Below are positions 1-8,409 of a stretch of DNA of 64,000 bases, piece by piece. Position numbers and translations under genes: made by a program. Source of the stretch: CAIKBL01 sp050247235 (lineage in GTDB: Bacteria; Pseudomonadota; Gammaproteobacteria; Ga0077536); assembly GCA_050247235.1 (NCBI GenBank), contig JBFWUN010000006.1, positions 1 through 64,000 on the forward strand, in the 5' to 3' direction. Position 1 is the first letter of the stretch. Every line of letters starts with the position of its first letter. A model generated the notes under the pieces. It had not been told where the DNA came from and made no database searches. It worked only from the letters and a program-made list of their open reading frames with translations.

Positions 1-1002
1 GACGATCCTTCACTGCGCGGCAAGCCGGTGATCGTCGCATGGCAGGGACTGAGGTCGGTCGTCTGCGCCGCTTCCTACGAGGCGAGACGCTTCGGCGTGC
101 GGTCAGCGATGCCGGCAGTGCGTGCGGAACGACTGTGCCCGCACGCGATATTCATCCCGCCGGACTTCACGCGTTACCGCGACGTCTCGCGCGCAGTACG
201 CGGCATCCTTGCCCGGTACACCGACATCATCGAACCACTCTCGCTCGACGAGGCCTATCTTGACGCGACCGAGAACAAGGTTGGACTGTCGACCGCCACC
301 CGGGTGGCCCGCTGCATTCGTCAGGACATCGTGCGGGAGACCGGACTGACCGCGTCGGCGGGTGTCGCACCGAACAAGTTTCTTGCCAAGATCGCGTCCG
401 ACTGGCGGAAGCCGGACGGCCTGTTCGTGATACAGCCGCATGAAGTCGCCGATTTCCTCGCTCCGCTCGCCGTGGGGCGCCTGCCGGGCGTGGGGCGCGC
501 GACTGAGCACCAGCTGAATCTCCTCGGGGTTGCCACGGTCCGGGATCTTCGCCGCATCCCGCGGCAGGAACTGCAGCGTCGGTTTGGCCGCTTCGGCGAA
601 CGCCTGGCAAAGCTGGCGGTCGGCGAGGACTCGCAACCTGTGGAACCAGACCGCCCGCTGCAGCAGGTGTCCGTCGAACACACGCTCGAGACTGATCTCC
701 TGCTCGCGGACCTGGTTCCTGTCGTGCGCGATACCGCGAATCGCGCATGGTTGGCAACACGAAAGACGGGGCGGATTGGTCGTACGGTCGTACTCAAGCT
801 GAAAACAGCCGGTTTCCAGACACTGACGCGCAGCCACACGCCGGGCGTGCCACCGGCGTCCGCTGAGGACGTCGCGGAACACGCGCTCGCGTTGCTCGCG
901 CGCATTGAGCTTGCACCCGATACGCGTTACCGGCTGGCGGGCGTTGGCGTGACCGGGTTCCCCACCGTGGACACTGACGAACAGCAACCCGATTTGTTCT
1001 GA
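1..1002 (+). CDS. dinB: DNA polymerase IV (Y-family), 5' end cut by window
   Basis: Translesion DNA polymerase that copies past damaged bases. The reading frame is open from base 1, and its first visible residues (DDPSLRGKPVIVAWQG) align about 20 residues into normal DinB proteins, so the start lies outside the window. The catalytic SLDEAYLD motif is encoded near 241-264 and carries the Asp-Glu metal-ligand pair. A helix-hairpin-helix (LPGVGRATEHQLNLLG) follows, then the little-finger domain. The protein ends in QPDLF, a good match to the QxxLF peptide by which DinB binds the beta sliding clamp, so the C terminus is complete. It converges on parC with a strong hairpin between. Identity is secure; its regulation cannot be seen because the promoter is missing. 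Confidence 0.95.
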   Translation, partial: DDPSLRGKPVIVAWQGLRSVVCAASYEARRFGVRSAMPAVRAERLCPHAIFIPPDFTRYRDVSRAVRGILARYTDIIEPLSLDEAYLDATENKVGLSTATRVARCIRQDIVRETGLTASAGVAPNKFLAKIASDWRKPDGLFVIQPHEVADFLAPLAVGRLPGVGRATEHQLNLLGVATVRDLRRIPRQELQRRFGRFGERLAKLAVGEDSQPVEPDRPLQQVSVEHTLETDLLLADLVPVVRDTANRAWLATRKTGRIGRTVVLKLKTAGFQTLTRSHTPGVPPASAEDVAEHALALLARIELAPDTRYRLAGVGVTGFPTVDTDEQQPDLF

Positions 1003-1088
1003 GGGGCCCCTAAAGTCCCCCGTGCCAAGGCCGCTAAGGGAGTTCGAACGGTGATACCCTCCCCTCCTTGTCAACCGTTCATTGCTTG

Positions 1089-1114
1089 GCGGGCCGACGG
1101 CAACGTCGGCCCGC
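1089..1114 (+). terminator. Perfect 11-bp stem with GCAA loop between dinB and parC
   Basis: GCGGGCCGACG and its exact reverse complement flank a GCAA tetraloop. The stem sits in the 131-bp gap between convergent dinB and parC. It is followed on the plus strand by a weak T-rich tail (ACTTTCTCC) and on the minus strand by none, so it best fits termination of dinB. Confidence 0.6.
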
Positions 1115-1133
1115 ACTTTCTCCCCGTCACTGC

Positions 1134-3374
1134 TCAACTCTCAACGGCGTCCAGCGCGTCGACCCGCTGGAGGCCGCGCGGAAGCTTGTGTCCCCGCTTG
1201 GCGCGTTCCGCGCGATAGGCCTCGAGGTCGCGCGGCTTCAATGTCACGAAACGGTTGCCGGCAATGAGCTTGAGACTCCAGCCCGTGGGAACCACGGCGA
1301 ACCCCCGCAACCGCTCCGCATGCGCGCCGTGCCGGCCCGCGGGCATGTTGACGAGTTTCAGGCCCTTACCCCGCGGCAACTCCGGCAGTTCCGCCGCCGC
1401 GAACACCAGCAGGTAGCCCTCGGTCGTGACACAGGCAACGAGATCGCGCGCGGCATCCGTCAGCAACGCCGGAGGCAACGCTCGCGCGCCCGTCGCGACG
1501 CTCAAAACTGCTTTCCCCGCCTTGTTGCGAACGGCCAGGGCTTCGAGCGTCGTGATGAATCCGTATCCGGCGTCGGAACCCAGCATCACCTGCTGGTCCG
1601 TGTTCCCCATAATGACTCCCACGAACGGCACCCCATCCGGCGGCGTGAGCCGACCTGCAAGCGGCTCGCCCATACCACGTGCGGAGGGCAGAGTATGCGC
1701 GGGCAGGGAGTAACAGCGGCCGTCCGCTCCGATGAAAAACGCGAGCTGGTTGCTGCGGCCCTTTGCGGCGCCCAGAAAGCCATCACCACTGCGGTAGCCC
1801 ATTTCCGATGGATTGATCTCGTGCCCTTTCGCTGCCCGCACCCAACCCTTTTGCGACAACACCACCGTGACTGGCTCGGCGGTAACAAGCTCCGTCTCGG
1901 AGAGGGCCTGTGCCGCGGCTCGCTGGACGATCATTGATCGGCGGGCGTCGCCGTACTCCGTGGCGTCGGCAACGAGTTCCTCCTTCACCCGCGTACGCAG
2001 GCGGCGATCTGAACCGAGGATCAGTTCGATCCGCTTGCGTTCCGCGTCCAACTCCCGCTGTTCGCCGCGAATCCGCTGCTCCTCAAGACGGGCAAGGTGG
2101 CGGAGACGGAGATCGAGGACGGCGTCCGCCTGTACCTCCGACAGCCCGAAACGCGTCATCAATGCTGCCTTGGGGTTCTCGTCCTCACGGATGATACGAA
2201 TGACTTCGTCAATGTTCAGAAACGCGACGAGATATCCGGCCAGCACGTGCAGTCGCTCATTCACCTTGTCAAGCCGGAACTGGAACCGCCGGCGCACGGT
2301 TTCGAGCCGGTATTCAATCCACTCGGCCAGCAGAGCCTTGAGGTTGCGAACGCCAGGCAGGCCATTCAACCCGATCACGTTCAGGTTCACGCGGAAACTG
2401 CGCTCGAGATCGGTCGTTGCGAACAGGTGCTGCATCAGGGGTTCGATGTCCACCCGGTTGGATCGGGGCACCAGTACGATTCGAATCGGCGTCTCGTGGT
2501 CGGACTCGTCGCGGACATCGTCGAGCATCGGCAGCTTCTTGGCCTGCATCTGCTCCGCCACTTGCTCGATGATCTTCGCGCCGGAGGTCTGGTAGGGCAG
2601 CGCGGTGACGACGACGTTGCCGTTCTCGACCTCGTAGCAGCCTCGCATCCGCACCATTCCCGCGCCGGAAGCATAGATCTGGCGAAGCTCTGCAGGGGTA
2701 CTGATGATCTCGCCGCCTGATGGGTAATCGGGACCAGGCACGCGTGCGCAAAGGTCCTCGACGCTCGCGGAAGGGTGTTCCAGCAGGTGGACGCAGGCGT
2801 CGACGATCTCGCGAAGATTGTGCGGCGGGATGTCGGTGGCCATGCCGACCGCGATACCCGTCGTGCCGTTCAACAGTACGTTGGGTACCCGCGCCGGCAG
2901 CAGGCGGGGTTCCTCCAGCGTTCCATCGAAATTCGGCACCCAGTCCGACGTCCCCTGTTCGAGCTCGCTGAGCAGAGTATCCGCGTAAGCCGTGAGCTTC
3001 GCCTCGGTATAACGCATTGCGGCGAACGACTTAGGGTCATCGGGTGACCCCCAGTTTCCCTGCCCATCGATCAGCGGATATCGATAACTGAAAGGTTGCG
3101 CCATCAGGACCATCGCCTCGTAGCAGGCGGAGTCGCCGTGGGGATGAAACTTGCCGATGACGTCACCTACGGTGCGTGCCGACTTCTTGTGCTTGGCGTT
3201 GGCGCCGAGTCCAAGTTCGGACATCGCGTACACGATGCGTCGCTGGACCGGTTTGAGACCGTCCCCGATGTGCGGCAACGCACGGTCGAGGATCACGTAC
3301 ATCGAGTAATCCAGGTAGGCCTGTTCGGTGAACTCGCGCAGCGACTTCCGTTCTATGGTGGCTTTATCGCCCAT
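1134..3374 (-). CDS. parC: DNA topoisomerase IV subunit A
   Basis: Cleavage and religation subunit of topoisomerase IV, which unlinks daughter chromosomes as a ParC2ParE2 complex. At 746 aa it matches the family. The N-terminal winged-helix domain has the active tyrosine in AAMRYTEAKLT (Tyr122) and the quinolone-determining segment KFHPHGDSACYEA, with the susceptible-type Ser82 and Glu86. The C-terminal third is the beta-pinwheel DNA-wrapping domain. The shorter length and the direct parE partner argue for ParC over GyrA. It lies 41 bp downstream of parE on the same strand and is probably cotranscribed with it. Confidence 0.95.
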   Translation of the reverse strand: MGDKATIERKSLREFTEQAYLDYSMYVILDRALPHIGDGLKPVQRRIVYAMSELGLGANAKHKKSARTVGDVIGKFHPHGDSACYEAMVLMAQPFSYRYPLIDGQGNWGSPDDPKSFAAMRYTEAKLTAYADTLLSELEQGTSDWVPNFDGTLEEPRLLPARVPNVLLNGTTGIAVGMATDIPPHNLREIVDACVHLLEHPSASVEDLCARVPGPDYPSGGEIISTPAELRQIYASGAGMVRMRGCYEVENGNVVVTALPYQTSGAKIIEQVAEQMQAKKLPMLDDVRDESDHETPIRIVLVPRSNRVDIEPLMQHLFATTDLERSFRVNLNVIGLNGLPGVRNLKALLAEWIEYRLETVRRRFQFRLDKVNERLHVLAGYLVAFLNIDEVIRIIREDENPKAALMTRFGLSEVQADAVLDLRLRHLARLEEQRIRGEQRELDAERKRIELILGSDRRLRTRVKEELVADATEYGDARRSMIVQRAAAQALSETELVTAEPVTVVLSQKGWVRAAKGHEINPSEMGYRSGDGFLGAAKGRSNQLAFFIGADGRCYSLPAHTLPSARGMGEPLAGRLTPPDGVPFVGVIMGNTDQQVMLGSDAGYGFITTLEALAVRNKAGKAVLSVATGARALPPALLTDAARDLVACVTTEGYLLVFAAAELPELPRGKGLKLVNMPAGRHGAHAERLRGFAVVPTGWSLKLIAGNRFVTLKPRDLEAYRAERAKRGHKLPRGLQRVDALDAVES

Positions 3375-3415
3375 GATGTGCTCCCAGGTCCGCCGTCACG
3401 GAGATTGACGAAGAG

Positions 3416-5317
3416 TCAGACGACGATCGCCAGGTTACCTTTACGTTCGAGCCACTCGCGCCGATCCGCGGCGCGCTTCTTGGCGAGCAGCATGTCGAGC
3501 AAGGCATCCGTAGTGGCATCCCCGTCAACGGTAAGCTGCACGAGACGCCGTGTCTCCGGGGCCATCGTCGTTTCCCGGAGCTGCTGGGGATTCATCTCGC
3601 CCAGCCCCTTGAACCGCTGAATATTGACCTTTCCCCGAATGCGATCGGCGGCGACCCGCGCGACAAGTCGCTCCTTCTCGGCGTCATCCTGCGCGTAGAA
3701 GACTTCCTTCCCCGCGTCTATCCGGTACAGCGGCGGCATCGCGACAAAAACGTGCCCCGCCGTGACCAGCGCGCGGAAATGTCGCTGGAACAACGCACAC
3801 AACAATGTCGCGATGTGCGCTCCGTCGGAGTCCGCATCAGCCAGGATGCAGACTTTGCCGTAACGCAGACCGTCAAGATTGTCGCTGCCGGGATCCACGC
3901 CGAGCGCGACCGCGATGTCGTGCACTTCCTGTGATGCGAGTACCTGAGTCGATTCGACTTCCCAGGTGTTGAGGATCTTCCCGCGCAGCGGAAGGATGGC
4001 CTGGAAATCCTTGCTGCGCGCCTGTTTCGCCGAGCCGCCGGCGGAGTCCCCTTCCACGAGGAACAACTCCGACTCAGCGAGATCGTTCGAGAGGCAATCG
4101 GCGAGCTTGCCGGGCAGCGCCGGTCCTGCGCCTGCAGCTTTCTTCCGCACCACCGCCTTCGCTGCACGCAGACGCGTCTGCGCCCGTGCGATGGCGATCT
4201 CGGCGATGCGCTCACCGGTTTCCACGTGCTGGTGAAGCCAGAGCGACGTGGCATCACGCACCACGGATGCAACGAACGCAGTGCAGGACTGGGATGAGAG
4301 CCTCTCTTTTGTCTGCCCGGAGAACTGCGGTTCGGTCAACTTGACAGACAGCACGTACGCGCAGCGATCGAAAACGTCGTCGGCCGTGAGTCGGACTCCG
4401 CGGGGAACGAGGTTGCGGAATTCGCAGAACTCCCGCACTGCGTCGAGCAATCCCTGGCGCAATCCGTTCACGTGCGTGCCACCCTGCAGCGTAGGCACGA
4501 GGTTCACGTAACTCTCGGTTACCAGTTCGCCATCATCAGACCGCCAATGGACCGCCCAGGTTGCGGCTTCCTGGCCGGTTTCCATCGCGCCGGTGATTGC
4601 GTCGGCCGGGACGAGGTCAGCCTCCGACATGGCCTCGGCGAGGTAGCCCTCGAGCCCGTTCTGGTAGCACCACTGTTCGCGATCGGCAGCTGCGACATCG
4701 TGAAACGTGACGGTCAGCCCCGGACACAGTACCGCCTTCGCGCGCAGCAGGTGTTTCAGCCTGGGGACCGCGATCCTGACCGTATCGAAGTACTTCGGGT
4801 CCGGCTGGAACCGGATCGAGGTACCGGTGTTGTGCCGGCCGACTTTACCGATCTCAACCAGGTCTCCGGCTCTCTCTCCCCCGGCGAAGCTCATGGTGTA
4901 TTCGCTGCCCCCACGCTTGACGCGCACGTAGAGACGTTGCGACAACGCGTTCACGACCGACACACCAACCCCGTGCAGTCCCCCCGAAAACTTGTAGTTC
5001 TTGTTCGAGAACTTGCCGCCCGCATGCAATCGCGTCAGGATGACTTCGACCCCCGTCACGCGTTCGCCCGGATGGATGTCGACCGGCATGCCCCGTCCGT
5101 CATCCGTGACCTCCACGCAACCATCTTCGTGAAGCACGACATCGATGCGGCTGCAGTGCCCCGCGAGCGCCTCGTCGACACTGTTGTCGACGACCTCCTG
5201 TACGAGGTGATTCGGCCGGGATGTATCGGTGTACATCCCAGGCCGCTTGCGCACGGGTTCCAGGCCGGTGAGGACCTCGATGTCAGCCGCGTCGTACCTG
5301 GAATTCACGGGGGTCAC
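3416..5317 (-). CDS. parE: DNA topoisomerase IV subunit B
   Basis: ATPase subunit of topoisomerase IV. The GHKL domain shows EVVDNSVDEALAGH and DDGRGMPVDIH. The TOPRIM domain begins EGDSAGGSAKQAR and has the DxDxD-type metal site (LADADSDGAHI). The frame opens upstream at 5341, but ParE proteins start shortly before the conserved YDAADIEVLTGLEP, so a GTG at 5317 (or 5308) preceded by GAGCGGAG is preferred, giving 633 aa. It sits 72 bp downstream of the DUF3501 gene and directly upstream of parC, all on the minus strand. Confidence 0.94.
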   Translation of the reverse strand: MTPVNSRYDAADIEVLTGLEPVRKRPGMYTDTSRPNHLVQEVVDNSVDEALAGHCSRIDVVLHEDGCVEVTDDGRGMPVDIHPGERVTGVEVILTRLHAGGKFSNKNYKFSGGLHGVGVSVVNALSQRLYVRVKRGGSEYTMSFAGGERAGDLVEIGKVGRHNTGTSIRFQPDPKYFDTVRIAVPRLKHLLRAKAVLCPGLTVTFHDVAAADREQWCYQNGLEGYLAEAMSEADLVPADAITGAMETGQEAATWAVHWRSDDGELVTESYVNLVPTLQGGTHVNGLRQGLLDAVREFCEFRNLVPRGVRLTADDVFDRCAYVLSVKLTEPQFSGQTKERLSSQSCTAFVASVVRDATSLWLHQHVETGERIAEIAIARAQTRLRAAKAVVRKKAAGAGPALPGKLADCLSNDLAESELFLVEGDSAGGSAKQARSKDFQAILPLRGKILNTWEVESTQVLASQEVHDIAVALGVDPGSDNLDGLRYGKVCILADADSDGAHIATLLCALFQRHFRALVTAGHVFVAMPPLYRIDAGKEVFYAQDDAEKERLVARVAADRIRGKVNIQRFKGLGEMNPQQLRETTMAPETRRLVQLTVDGDATTDALLDMLLAKKRAADRREWLERKGNLAIVV

Positions 5318-5389
5318 CGCTCCGCTCGCCCACCCGCGCACTCCGCCGGGTATGGTCGGCGCGGATGGTGGTGCAAGCGACTCGATGCG

Positions 5390-5980
5390 TCAAGCGAGGT
5401 CGGCCACCAGGGAGTTATGTGACGCCGGCGGAAGTTCTTCAACCACGTGGTGGTACTCGGGGTGATCAATCCCCATTGCAATGCGCTCTCCGCGCTTGGC
5501 GGCAGCCACCACCACGGAAGACAAAGGAAAGCGCAGGAAGTGCACAGCCGAAGTCTTGCCTTCCCGGGACCGGTCGAGATCTTCGTCCGCGATGGCGAAC
5601 ACCGGAGGATGGTCACCGATCCGGACCCATACCCGCTCTTCGATGTCGACGAATTTCTCGAGTGCGCGGCGCCGTTCCTCGACGTCTTCGTACTCGATCA
5701 TCATCGTCGCCTTCCAGTTGTTGCCGTCAGGAATCAGGGGGTTGTATGCCGCCAGTTCTTCTTCGATACCCTCGGTTTCGAAGATCCGTTCGACGCGCAG
5801 CATTTCCTGCACCTGGTATTGAATCGTCAGCGCATCCTCGAAGGAGAGCGTGACATGGGGGCCGATCGCAATCTGTCGGGCGGCCTTGTGGGCAAGCACC
5901 CGCGCGCGAAACGCCGAGCGCTCGCGATGGTACTGCTCCAGACTCATCAGGTCTTCGCGTGTCAGGGCACTGGTGTTCAT
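5390..5980 (-). CDS. DUF3501 family protein
   Basis: A 196-aa soluble protein with no signal peptide or membrane segment, recognised as DUF3501 from the N-terminal LTREDLMSLEQYHRER and the central segments VERIFETEGIEEEL and ERRRALEKFVDIEERVW. DUF3501 genes commonly sit beside an Fe-S oxidoreductase and a rubrerythrin, as here: the Fe-S gene is 8 bp upstream and the rubrerythrin heads the group. The biochemical role is unknown. The constant company implies a part in peroxide or iron stress, perhaps as a partner of the Fe-S protein. There are no cysteine clusters, so it is unlikely to bind a cofactor that way. Confidence 0.85.
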   Translation of the reverse strand: MNTSALTREDLMSLEQYHRERSAFRARVLAHKAARQIAIGPHVTLSFEDALTIQYQVQEMLRVERIFETEGIEEELAAYNPLIPDGNNWKATMMIEYEDVEERRRALEKFVDIEERVWVRIGDHPPVFAIADEDLDRSREGKTSAVHFLRFPLSSVVVAAAKRGERIAMGIDHPEYHHVVEELPPASHNSLVADLA

Positions 5981-5988
5981 CGACCGTC

Positions 5989-7335
5989 TCAGATTCCGTA
6001 AGCCAACCGGAGGAGCGCGAATGCCGAACTGCTCCGCGGTCGGGACTCCATGCCGTGTTCTATGAGTTCGCCCGCCATGGGACAGTCACTGAGGTAATGA
6101 TCGAAATCCTCCTCGGCAACGCGTTTGACCACGGGTCGGCAAATCTTCCTCGCAAACTCGAAATTTTCCACCTTCACCGCGTAAGTGCCATCGTGTCCGG
6201 AACATCGTTCGATCGGGGTGACTTCTGTCCCTTCGGCAAGTTCGAGCACTTCCTTCGTCTTGAGCCCGACATTCTGGACCCGCTGGTGACACGGCACGTG
6301 GTAGGCCACTTTGCCAAGTCCTTGTCTGAAGTTCCGCTTCAACAGGCCCGCGCGATGTCGCAGCATCAGGTACTCGAACGGGTCGAAGAATGCACGCTTG
6401 ACCTTCCGGACCTGCGCGTCTTCCGGGAACATCAATGGCAGTTCCTGCTTGAACATCAGCACACAGCTCGGTATCGGCGCGACGATGTCGTATCCGGCGT
6501 CGACCAGCGCGGCGAGCTGAGCGATATTTGCATTCTTCAGCTTCTCAACTGCCTTCAGGTCGCCGAGTTCCAGCTTCGGCATGCCGCAGCACTGCTCGGC
6601 TTCCGCGACGCAGACCTCAAGCTCGTTGTGAACGAACACGGCGTGGAGATCCTCCACCACCTGCGGAGAGTTTTTGTCGCCGTAGCACGTGACGAAAATC
6701 GCGACTCGCCCCGTGGTCTCCGGAGTCCTCACAGGCTGCCCCGGCGGGTTGTTCTTGCGGGCCAGGCGCTTGCGGGCCGTATTGCTCTCAAAACGGGGAA
6801 GCGGCGCCTCGGCATGGATACCGAGTGACTTTTCCAGGAGCTTGCGCGCCACGGGCATGCTGTTGACGGTATTCACGGTCTGCGCGATCACCGGAATAGA
6901 TGCGATTCGCCCGACGACATCCGTCGAAGTCAGCACGCGATCGCGCAACGGCACGTCGCCGGCCTCGAACTTGACCGCCTTCGCGCGTAGCATCAAATGA
7001 GGAAAGTCCACGTTCCATTCGTGTGGCGGCACGTACGGGCACTTGGTCATGTAGCAGAGGTCGCACAGGTAACACTGGTCGACGACCTTCCAGTAGTCGG
7101 ATTTCGCGATCCCGTCCACTTCCATCGTGGAAGACTCGTCGACCAGATCGAAAAGTGTCGGGAACGCGTTGCACAGGCTCACACAGCGGCGACACCCGTG
7201 ACAGATGTCGTACACGCGCTCGAGTTCCTTGAACAGCGGTTCCTCAGCGTAGAAGTCGGGATCCCGCCACCCCAGCGGGTGCCGAGTCGGCGCCTCCAGG
7301 CTGCCTTCGCGCCGCCCTTGGTTGGATTCAGCCAC
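5989..7335 (-). CDS. (Fe-S)-binding oxidoreductase with CCG domain (GlpC/heterodisulfide-reductase-like)
   Basis: A 448-aa electron-transfer protein. Two 4Fe-4S motifs are visible: CHGCRRCVSLC (Cys45, 48, 51, 55) and CYLCDLCYMTKCP (Cys88, 91, 94, 99). Two CCG-type half-domains follow (EQCCGMPKLELGD and HVPCHQRVQNVGLK, then CSGHDGTYAVK), which in HdrB, GlpC and LutA bind a further cluster. There is no flavin domain. It starts at GTG 7335 behind AGGGGA and lies between rubrerythrin (upstream) and DUF3501 (8 bp downstream). The likely role is electron supply to the diiron rubrerythrin, inferred from context because no rubredoxin gene or domain is present. Confidence 0.88.
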   Translation of the reverse strand: MAESNQGRREGSLEAPTRHPLGWRDPDFYAEEPLFKELERVYDICHGCRRCVSLCNAFPTLFDLVDESSTMEVDGIAKSDYWKVVDQCYLCDLCYMTKCPYVPPHEWNVDFPHLMLRAKAVKFEAGDVPLRDRVLTSTDVVGRIASIPVIAQTVNTVNSMPVARKLLEKSLGIHAEAPLPRFESNTARKRLARKNNPPGQPVRTPETTGRVAIFVTCYGDKNSPQVVEDLHAVFVHNELEVCVAEAEQCCGMPKLELGDLKAVEKLKNANIAQLAALVDAGYDIVAPIPSCVLMFKQELPLMFPEDAQVRKVKRAFFDPFEYLMLRHRAGLLKRNFRQGLGKVAYHVPCHQRVQNVGLKTKEVLELAEGTEVTPIERCSGHDGTYAVKVENFEFARKICRPVVKRVAEEDFDHYLSDCPMAGELIEHGMESRPRSSSAFALLRLAYGI

Positions 7336-7462
7336 GATCGTTTCCCCTGCAGCAAGTTTATTGGTATGTGGTCACGGACCTGTCACATCCCCCGCACGGC
7401 ATCGTGCCCGCTACCGGACGTCAGGTGACTCGAAGTTTTTGCGGCCGCCCTCCCGAGATACA

Positions 7463-7540
7463 GTCGACGGGCGGAACACTGCCCGTCGACCCCGGGGCTG
7501 CGAGCCACCGCAGCCCCGGAACGGCTCCGGCTCAGCCGTT
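7463..7540. repeat. Three tandem perfect hairpins between rubrerythrin and the Fe-S gene
   Basis: Three consecutive inverted repeats fill the gap: GTCGACGGGC (7463-7472) with 7481-7490; an 11-bp arm at 7492-7502 with 7509-7519; and AACGGCT (7520-7526) with 7534-7540, the last containing the rubrerythrin stop codon. No T-tract follows on the minus strand, so they look like transcript-stabilising or partial-attenuating structures rather than a classic terminator. Confidence 0.6.
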
Positions 7541-7954
7541 CAGCGAGTCCAGGGCTTTCTGGAAGCGGTTGGCGTGTGAGCGCTCTGCCTTGGCCAGGGT
7601 CTCGAACCAGTCAGCGATCTCATCGAAACCCTCCTGACGCGCGGTCTTCGCCATGCCCGGATACATGTCCGTGTACTCGTGAGTTTCTCCGGCGATTGCG
7701 GCCTTCAGGTTCAGATCAGTGGTACCGATTGGCTGGCCCGTGGCCGGGTCGCCCACCTGCTCGAGGTACTCGAGATGCCCGTGCGCATGCCCCGTCTCAC
7801 CTTCCGCGGTGGAACGGAACACCGCCGAGATATCGTTGTATCCCTCGACGTCCGCCTTCTGGGCGAAATACAGGTAACGGCGATTGGCCTGCGATTCACC
7901 GGCGAATGCGGCTTTGAGGTTCTCCTGCGTCTTGGTGCCTTTCAGGGAAGCCAT
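7532..7954 (-). CDS. Rubrerythrin, erythrin domain only
   Basis: A 140-aa four-helix diiron protein that reduces hydrogen peroxide to water. The diiron ligand motifs are AGESQANRRY, AEGETGHAHGH, IAGETHEYTDMY and KAERSHANRF, giving the usual Glu/His set. The C-terminal rubredoxin domain of classical rubrerythrin is absent, so an external electron donor is needed; the Fe-S protein just downstream is the obvious candidate. An ATG at 7969 is possible, but the ATG at 7954 has GGAGGG six bases upstream and gives the normal N terminus (MASLKGTKTQENL). A Fur/PerR-like palindrome lies about 57 bases upstream of this start. Confidence 0.93.
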   Translation of the reverse strand: MASLKGTKTQENLKAAFAGESQANRRYLYFAQKADVEGYNDISAVFRSTAEGETGHAHGHLEYLEQVGDPATGQPIGTTDLNLKAAIAGETHEYTDMYPGMAKTARQEGFDEIADWFETLAKAERSHANRFQKALDSLNG

Positions 7955-8010
7955 GTAACCCTCCATCAAACTTCAATGTCGAACTGGCGCGCTCAACCCG
8001 GCGCCGGGTC

Positions 8011-8029
8011 ATTTAGACTTAGTCTAAAT
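8011..8029 (-). promoter_or_regulatory. Perfect 9-1-9 palindrome, Fur/PerR-type operator candidate
   Basis: ATTTAGACT, a central T, then AGTCTAAAT form an exact inverted repeat 57 bases upstream of the rubrerythrin start, in an AT-rich island. The 1-base centre and arm length match the geometry of Fur-superfamily boxes (PerR 7-1-7). A second exact GC palindrome (7996-8009) lies between it and the gene. Confidence 0.6.
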
Positions 8030-8139
8030 TGACGGCAGTCTAGGCGTCGCACACGCCAAAATCAACCGCACCGCACCGTGCGTTTGACCGCGCTGACACG
8101 CGCTCGGTACAGTGCGCGCCTCGTAACCGGACACCGCCC

Positions 8140-8409
8140 GTGAAGCGCAAGCAACCCGTCAATTTCGAGGCCAACCTCGCTGAACTCGAACGTCTCGTGG
8201 AGCGCATGGAGCGCGGGGAGCTCACATTGGAGGACTCGCTGCGCCAGTTCGAACAGGGCATTCACCTCATCCGCGCGTGTCAGCAGGCTCTGCAGTCTGC
8301 CGAAACGAAGGTACAGATGCTGACCCGCGATGCCGACGACGATGGGCTCATTGCATTCGATCCGCACTCCGATGGAATCCCTGAACAGGATGAAAGTTCG
8401 TCCCCATGA
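8140..8409 (+). CDS. xseB: Exodeoxyribonuclease VII small subunit
   Basis: Small subunit of exonuclease VII, which degrades single-stranded DNA from both ends together with several XseB chains per XseA. The 89-aa protein has the family signature FEANLAELERLVERME followed by GELTLEDSLRQFEQGI, and is predicted to be two antiparallel helices. It starts at GTG 8140; no in-frame ATG precedes the conserved region. It overlaps ispA by the ATGA arrangement, the standard xseB-ispA coupling in proteobacteria. dxs, which often follows, is not present here. Confidence 0.95.
   Translation: MKRKQPVNFEANLAELERLVERMERGELTLEDSLRQFEQGIHLIRACQQALQSAETKVQMLTRDADDDGLIAFDPHSDGIPEQDESSSP

Noticed and set aside
1068..1937. 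A 289-aa plus-strand frame opposite the parC 3' end
   Set aside because: Antisense shadow of parC, no family motifs.
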